Assembly (NCBI GenBank): GCA_023389745.1
Contig: JAEWED010000066.1
Span: 1-64,000 of the forward strand
Origin: Actinomycetes bacterium
Lineage (GTDB): Bacteria; Actinomycetota; Acidimicrobiia; Acidimicrobiales; Microtrichaceae
Reading direction: 5' to 3'
DNA length: 64,000 nt
Under the pieces are notes generated by a model. The model was given only the letters and a program-made list of their open reading frames with translations, did not search any database and had not been told where the DNA came from. Position numbers and translations under genes: made by a program. The first letter of the stretch is position 1, and every line of letters begins with the position of its first letter. Positions 60,174 through 64,000 of the stretch are shown here, in pieces.

Positions 60174-61355
60174 GTGCACGACTCCCCAACGCCCGCTGGT
60201 ACACCCGCGCTCGGGACGCCGAGGATCCCCGGAGCGCCGTCGCCGGCAGCGCTCGAGCTGTTCTACGACCTGGTGTTCGTCGCCGCCGTCGTGGTGCTGT
60301 CGCACTCGTACTCCATGTCGCCCACGGTGCCGGACCTGGTCTGGCTCGTGCTGGTGTTCACCGTCATCTGGATCACCTGGCTGCAGACGTCGCTGCTGTT
60401 CAACGTGCACCGCTCCCAGCGGCTGACCATGCGGTTGCTGGTGCTGAGCCAGATGCTGCTGCTGGTGCTCGCGGCGGTGTCCGCGTCGGACGGCACCTAC
60501 CGCCACAGCGAGTACGTCGGCCCGATACTCGGGCTCATCGTGATCGTGCTGGCCGCGATGCAGTGGAAGGCGGAGCGCGACGACCCCGACATGCGCAGCT
60601 ACGTGCGGCCGAGGATGGCCGGCAACGCGATCGCCGCCGTCCTGCTGCTGTCGACCCCGCTGTGGCCCGACCCGAGCTACATCGTCGGCTGGCTGGCCGC
60701 GATCGCCGCGATCCTGGTGCCCACGCTGCGACCGGATCCCCTCGCCGGGCAACGACGCGACCGCGAGCACCTCGTCGAGCGGTTCGGGGCCTTCACGATC
60801 ATCATGCTCGGCGAGTCGTTCGTGAAGACCGCCCTCTCCGCGACCGAGGAGCAGATGGAAGGGCTCGATCTGATCTGCCTCGCCGGCACCTTCGTGATCG
60901 TCTTCGCCATCTGGTGGATCTACTTCGCGGACGTCCCGGTGGCGGGACCGCCGAAGCAGCACAACGGCCACCATGCCTGGATGCTCCTGCACCTACCGCT
61001 CCACCTGGCCATCGTCGGCATCGCGGTCGGTGCCGCCCGCGTCGTGCTCATCGACGAGCACGCCATCGCCGAAGAGGCGATCCCCTACCTGGCGATCCCG
61101 CTCGCCGCGGTGCTGGTCTGCCTCGCGCTCATCGCCCGCCTGAGCAGCACCGGACGGACCGGCCCGGTCGTGGCGACCCACCTGGGTGCTGCGGTGGTGG
61201 TCGGAGCGATCGGAGCGATCGCATCGATCGCCGATCCCGGGGGCATCGAGGGCACCAGCGTCGTGCTCGCCGCGGTCATGGTGCTGGTCGTCGTCGCGAT
61301 CACCCGGATCCGGGCCTCGGCGAGCGCCACGGTCGAGGTCGGCGCGGGTGGCTGA
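60174..61355 (+). CDS. Low temperature requirement A (LtrA) family membrane protein
   Basis: A 393-residue protein with about ten membrane helices. The family motif ELFYDLVFVAAVVVLSHSYS opens the protein, followed by VWLVLVFTVIWITWLQTSLL, the central GAFTIIMLGESFVKTALSAT and AIWWIYFADVP. The biochemical role of LtrA proteins is unknown. It starts at GTG 60174. Its end overlaps the next gene by eight bases. Confidence 0.9.
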   Translation: MHDSPTPAGTPALGTPRIPGAPSPAALELFYDLVFVAAVVVLSHSYSMSPTVPDLVWLVLVFTVIWITWLQTSLLFNVHRSQRLTMRLLVLSQMLLLVLAAVSASDGTYRHSEYVGPILGLIVIVLAAMQWKAERDDPDMRSYVRPRMAGNAIAAVLLLSTPLWPDPSYIVGWLAAIAAILVPTLRPDPLAGQRRDREHLVERFGAFTIIMLGESFVKTALSATEEQMEGLDLICLAGTFVIVFAIWWIYFADVPVAGPPKQHNGHHAWMLLHLPLHLAIVGIAVGAARVVLIDEHAIAEEAIPYLAIPLAAVLVCLALIARLSSTGRTGPVVATHLGAAVVVGAIGAIASIADPGGIEGTSVVLAAVMVLVVVAITRIRASASATVEVGAGG

Positions 61356-61803
61356 GCCGACGCGTCGACGCCTGCGCGGCGCCACGCTGGTCGCCGCTCC
61401 GCTCTTCCTGGTCGGCGTGATCGCCGCGACCCTGCTGGTGGCCACCGCCCTGTGGGGCCTCTGGAACGACCAGCACCTCGGCGCCTCGTTCTGGGCGGTC
61501 GTCGTCGTGAGCGGCGTGATCGCCGCGGTGAGCTTCGCGGCGGGGCGCGGCTGCTTCATCGAGGTCGACGACACCACGGTGCGCGACGTCGTCGGCTGGG
61601 TCACGGTCCGACGCCTGCCACGGCGTGAGGTCGCCACGGTCCGCGTGCGCGCGGGCGGCTGGCGGTGGTTCGAGGTCGAGATGCAGGACTCGTCGCAGCA
61701 CGTCCTGATGGGTGCGGGCCCGGCGCAGTTCCCGGCCCGGCTGCTGCCCGGAGCCCGCGAGCAGGACCTGGCCGCGCTCGACGTCATCATGGGTGACGAC
61801 TGA
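61348..61803 (+). CDS. Small membrane protein, PH-like
   Basis: A 151-residue protein. Two membrane helices (GATLVAAPLFLVGVIAATLL and FWAVVVVSGVIAAVSFAAG) are followed by a short beta-rich domain (CFIEVDDTTVRDVVGWVTVR, REVATVRVRAGGWRWFEVEM). The pattern is similar to bacterial PH-domain membrane proteins. It starts at GTG 61348 inside the end of the LtrA gene, so it is translationally coupled to it. The function is unknown. Confidence 0.72.
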   Translation: MAEPTRRRLRGATLVAAPLFLVGVIAATLLVATALWGLWNDQHLGASFWAVVVVSGVIAAVSFAAGRGCFIEVDDTTVRDVVGWVTVRRLPRREVATVRVRAGGWRWFEVEMQDSSQHVLMGAGPAQFPARLLPGAREQDLAALDVIMGDD

Positions 61804-61865
61804 CTGACCTGGTGACAGCTGGCCGGCCGCTGTACGCCGGCCGCCGCGTCGGCTTCACTGGGATC

Positions 61866-62348
61866 ATGACCACCCCGGCACGGCGCCGTCGGCCGCTCCC
61901 CGAGGTCCCGTCGGCCGTCCAGCTCGACGAGAAGCCACGGACGATCCTCCTGCGAGGGCTCTTCGGTCGCTGCCCCGTCTGCGGCGGTCGCCGCCTGTTC
62001 CAGCGGTGGTTCACGATGAAGGAGCGGTGCCCGACCTGCTCGTTCCAGTTCGAGCGCGTCGACGGTCACTGGATCGGCGCGATCGGTGTCAACACGGTCT
62101 GCGTGATGGGCCTCATGTTGATCGTGCTCGCGGTCGCGACGTTCTCGTACTTCCCCGACAGCCCGCCGATCTGGCCGCTGCTGATCGCAGAGGTCGTGAT
62201 CGCGCTGCTCGGCCCGATCGTCTTCTTCCAGTCCTCGAGGACGCTCTGGTCCGCGATGGACCTGCTCATGCGGCCGCTCAAGCCGGGCGAGGTCGACCCC
62301 CGGATGGTGGTCGTCGACCCGCTGCGCGACAAGACACCTCGCTCCTGA
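61866..62348 (+). CDS. DUF983 family membrane protein
   Basis: A 160-residue protein. A treble-clef-like zinc site of two CxxC pairs (GRCPVCGGRRLFQRW and ERCPTCSFQFERVDGHW) precedes two membrane helices (NTVCVMGLMLIVLAVATFSY and LLIAEVVIALLGPIVFFQSS). This is the DUF983 layout. The start at 61866 fits the conserved N-terminus. The function is unknown; some family members neighbour cytochrome oxidase genes. Confidence 0.88.
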   Translation: MTTPARRRRPLPEVPSAVQLDEKPRTILLRGLFGRCPVCGGRRLFQRWFTMKERCPTCSFQFERVDGHWIGAIGVNTVCVMGLMLIVLAVATFSYFPDSPPIWPLLIAEVVIALLGPIVFFQSSRTLWSAMDLLMRPLKPGEVDPRMVVVDPLRDKTPRS

Positions 62349-62495
62349 GGACTGCCACGGCTGGGGCATCTACCCCGCCTGCGACCCTTGCCACTCCGGC
62401 GCGCGCTCCGTACCGTTGACCTCCGGCAGCGGCGCCCGACCGAGCCGATCGAGCCACCCCGCTGGGGACCGCCGTCGGGCGGACGGAGGAGAGCA

Positions 62496-63458
62496 GTGCG
62501 AGGACGAGACCGAGGGACGCCACGTGCGATCGGTTGGGTCGCCCTGGTCGCGGCGATCGCCGTGACCGCGGGCGCGTGCTCGTCGTCGGCCGACACCACG
62601 GCGCTGTCCGCCGAAGAGGTCAGCGCGAACGAACCGGTGCCGACCACCGTGGTCCGCCGCGGGCCGCTGCCCACGACGACCACGACCACGACGATGCCCC
62701 GGCGCACGCTGCCGACGGCACCGGCGGTCGACGCCACGCTCGCCTCGATGATCTCGCAGATCGCGGCCGACCCCGCCCTGCTCAACGGCCTCGCCGGGCT
62801 GCAGAACATCGACCTGGCCGCGCTGTTCGACGTCGACCTGGCCGCGATCGAGCAGGCGGCGATCGACGCGTCCGGCCTGCAGGACCTGGGCGCCCTCATC
62901 GTCGGCGCCCCGCAGATCGACCTGAACCAGCTGATCCTCTCGCAGATCGACCCCGAGATCCTCGCCCGGCTGTCGGAGTTCGCCACCCAGATCAACACCG
63001 CCTCGATCGCAGCGGTCGACGGGCTGAACCAGCAGCTCATCCAGGCGATCGCCACCACCGTGTCCCGGATCGACCCTGCGACGCTCAGCGGGCTCAACAC
63101 CCTGCTGACCGAGGTCGACCCGCAGGGCCTCGGCCAGCTCAGCGTCGAACCCTCGGCCACCTCGGTGCTCGCCGTGTTCGCGGCATCGGTGCTCGAGTCG
63201 AACCCCGCCGTCGCACAAGAGGCCCATCAGCGCTTCGCCGCCGAGCCCCGTCTGCAGGCCCTGCTCGGACACCTCGACGCGATCGGTTCGCTGCTCGACC
63301 CCGCCACCGCTGCCGAGGTCGTGCGCGTCGGACTCCGCGTGACCCCCGAGGCGCTGGTCTCGCTGACCCGCCTGGTCAGCCTGCTCAACGACGCCGAGGT
63401 GCAGGACCTGCTCGGCCGGCTCAACGTGCCGCCCGGCCAGTTCGGCATGCCGGGCTGA
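62496..63458 (+). CDS. Predicted lipoprotein with helical leucine-rich body
   Basis: A 320-residue exported protein. A signal with VALVAAIAVTAGAC (lipobox AGAC) follows a basic N-terminus. Then comes a linker with a threonine run (PTTTTTTTMPRR). The body is helical and repetitive, with IDLAALFDVDLAAIEQAAID, DLNQLILSQIDPEILARL and RIDPATLSGLNTLLTEVDPQ, each built on a D-x-x-x-L pattern with a period near 20 residues. The GGAGGAG ribosome-binding site sets the GTG at 62496. No family recognised. Confidence 0.78.
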   Translation: MRGRDRGTPRAIGWVALVAAIAVTAGACSSSADTTALSAEEVSANEPVPTTVVRRGPLPTTTTTTTMPRRTLPTAPAVDATLASMISQIAADPALLNGLAGLQNIDLAALFDVDLAAIEQAAIDASGLQDLGALIVGAPQIDLNQLILSQIDPEILARLSEFATQINTASIAAVDGLNQQLIQAIATTVSRIDPATLSGLNTLLTEVDPQGLGQLSVEPSATSVLAVFAASVLESNPAVAQEAHQRFAAEPRLQALLGHLDAIGSLLDPATAAEVVRVGLRVTPEALVSLTRLVSLLNDAEVQDLLGRLNVPPGQFGMPG

Positions 63459-63477
63459 ACCCGCCGGCTGCACTGAA

Positions 63478-63505
63478 CCCGCCGGCCACGCAGGTGACCG
63501 GCGGG
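63478..63505. terminator. Hairpin between convergent lipoprotein and acyl-CoA ligase genes
   Basis: CCCGCCGG (63478-63485) pairs perfectly with CCGGCGGG (63498-63505) around a 12-nt loop. It lies between the two convergent stop codons. Confidence 0.5.
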
Positions 63506-63519
63506 CCAGGAGCGGGGGC

Positions 63520-64000
63520 TCAGCGGTAGAGCGCCTCGATCTCGTCGGCGAACTTGGCGTTGACGCCGCGACGCTTGAGCTTCGACGTCGGCGTGAGCAG
63601 CTCGGAGTCCGGCATCCACTCCTCGATCAGGATGTGCACCTTCTTCACCTTCTCGGCGTGGTTGAAGTCGGCCATGGCCACCTCGACGCTCTCGTGGATC
63701 GCGGCGATGACGTCCTCGCGTGCGGCGAACTCCTCGAGCGTCGAGAACTCGATGCCGTTCGCCGCGGCCCAGCCCGGTGCGACTTCTGCGTCGATGACGA
63801 CGAGCGCCGAGACGAAGGGCCGCTGGTCGCCGATGACGGCGGCCTGACCGATGAGCGGCGCCGTCTTCAGCGCGGCCTCGAGGTTCGCGGGCGAGATGTT
63901 CTTGCCGCCGGCGGTGATGATGAGCTCCTTCTTGCGGTCGACGATGCGCAGGTAGCCGTCCTCGTCGATCTCGCCGATGTCACCCGAGTGCAGCCAGCCA
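63520..64000 (-). CDS. Long-chain fatty-acid--CoA ligase (partial, N-terminus beyond right edge)
   Basis: The last 160 residues of an AMP-forming acyl-CoA synthetase. The visible part begins GWLHSGDIGEIDEDGYLRIV DRKKELIITAGGKNISPANL E, containing the hinge and catalytic-lysine region of the family. It continues AVIGDQRPFVSALVVIDAEV and ends LTPTSKLKRRGVNAKFADEI EALYR, as in FadD15-type ligases. It activates fatty acids to acyl-CoA. The frame is open to the right edge of the window. Confidence 0.93.
   Translation of the reverse strand, partial: GWLHSGDIGEIDEDGYLRIVDRKKELIITAGGKNISPANLEAALKTAPLIGQAAVIGDQRPFVSALVVIDAEVAPGWAAANGIEFSTLEEFAAREDVIAAIHESVEVAMADFNHAEKVKKVHILIEEWMPDSELLTPTSKLKRRGVNAKFADEIEALYR

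Overview
This is a 64 kb stretch of a high-GC (about 70%) actinobacterial chromosome. Third codon positions are almost all G or C and many genes start at GTG or TTG. The gene set includes two F420-type luciferase-like oxidoreductases, Tat-exported lipoproteins, a CYP51/ferredoxin cluster ordered as in Mycobacterium tuberculosis, a complete urtABCDE urea transporter and a LtrA protein. Together these suggest an Acidimicrobiia-like (Ilumatobacter/Iamia type) or related environmental actinobacterium. That placement is inference; the window holds no rRNA or other firm taxonomic marker. No prophage, insertion sequence, integrase or CRISPR array was seen, and the window reads as core and metabolic chromosome.

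Layout. 1-2.9 kb: dnaX (cut by the left edge), the signal recognition particle RNA, tRNA-Ser(GGA), tadA and tRNA-Ser(CGA). 2.9-10.6 kb: a phosphoribosyltransferase, an F420-type oxidoreductase, a lipoprotein, a thioesterase, a small SnoaL-like gene divergent from an XRE/MmyB-type regulator, uppP, a PhoX-like Tat lipoprotein and a universal stress protein. 10.7-18.7 kb: xseA-xseB, two overlapping alpha/beta hydrolases, a NarL-type two-component system, a secreted protein and a serine hydrolase. 18.8-24.1 kb: prfC, a membrane-anchored beta-propeller and a PKD/beta-helix lipoprotein.

24.4-32.2 kb: the urea transporter operon urtABCDE faces a tauCAB-type taurine transporter operon, so nitrogen and sulfur scavenging systems lie tail to tail. 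32.3-40.5 kb: tRNA-Ala(UGC), a SulP transporter coupled to a lipid-kinase-like gene, a ribbon-helix-helix gene overlapping a solitary DNA methyltransferase with an extra C-terminal domain, a beta-carbonic anhydrase and small stress or secreted proteins. 40.6-50.1 kb: a long leftward run of oxidoreductases with CYP51, a [3Fe-4S] ferredoxin, two short-chain dehydrogenases, an aldehyde dehydrogenase and a second P450 that is split by a frameshift, with a TetR gene at its head. 50.2-64 kb: a secreted intradiol-dioxygenase-like protein, an F420-type oxidoreductase with a kinase-like partner, ABC and MFS exporters with a MarR regulator, a cysteine-dioxygenase-like gene, a DEAD-box helicase, LtrA, small membrane proteins, a lipoprotein and the end of a long-chain acyl-CoA ligase.

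The most interesting signals are non-coding. (1) A 55-bp palindromic element occurs three times, always beyond a gene 3' end, and the copies align without gaps. (2) A shared 20-bp motif (15/20 identical) lies 15 and 18 bases upstream of the taurine-transporter and cysteine-dioxygenase starts, suggesting a small sulfur regulon. (3) Many genes are followed by short tandem copies of their own last codons including the stop codon. (4) A repeat array with GlnR-like spacing precedes urtA. (5) Palindromes that look like operators lie at the XRE, TetR and MarR genes.
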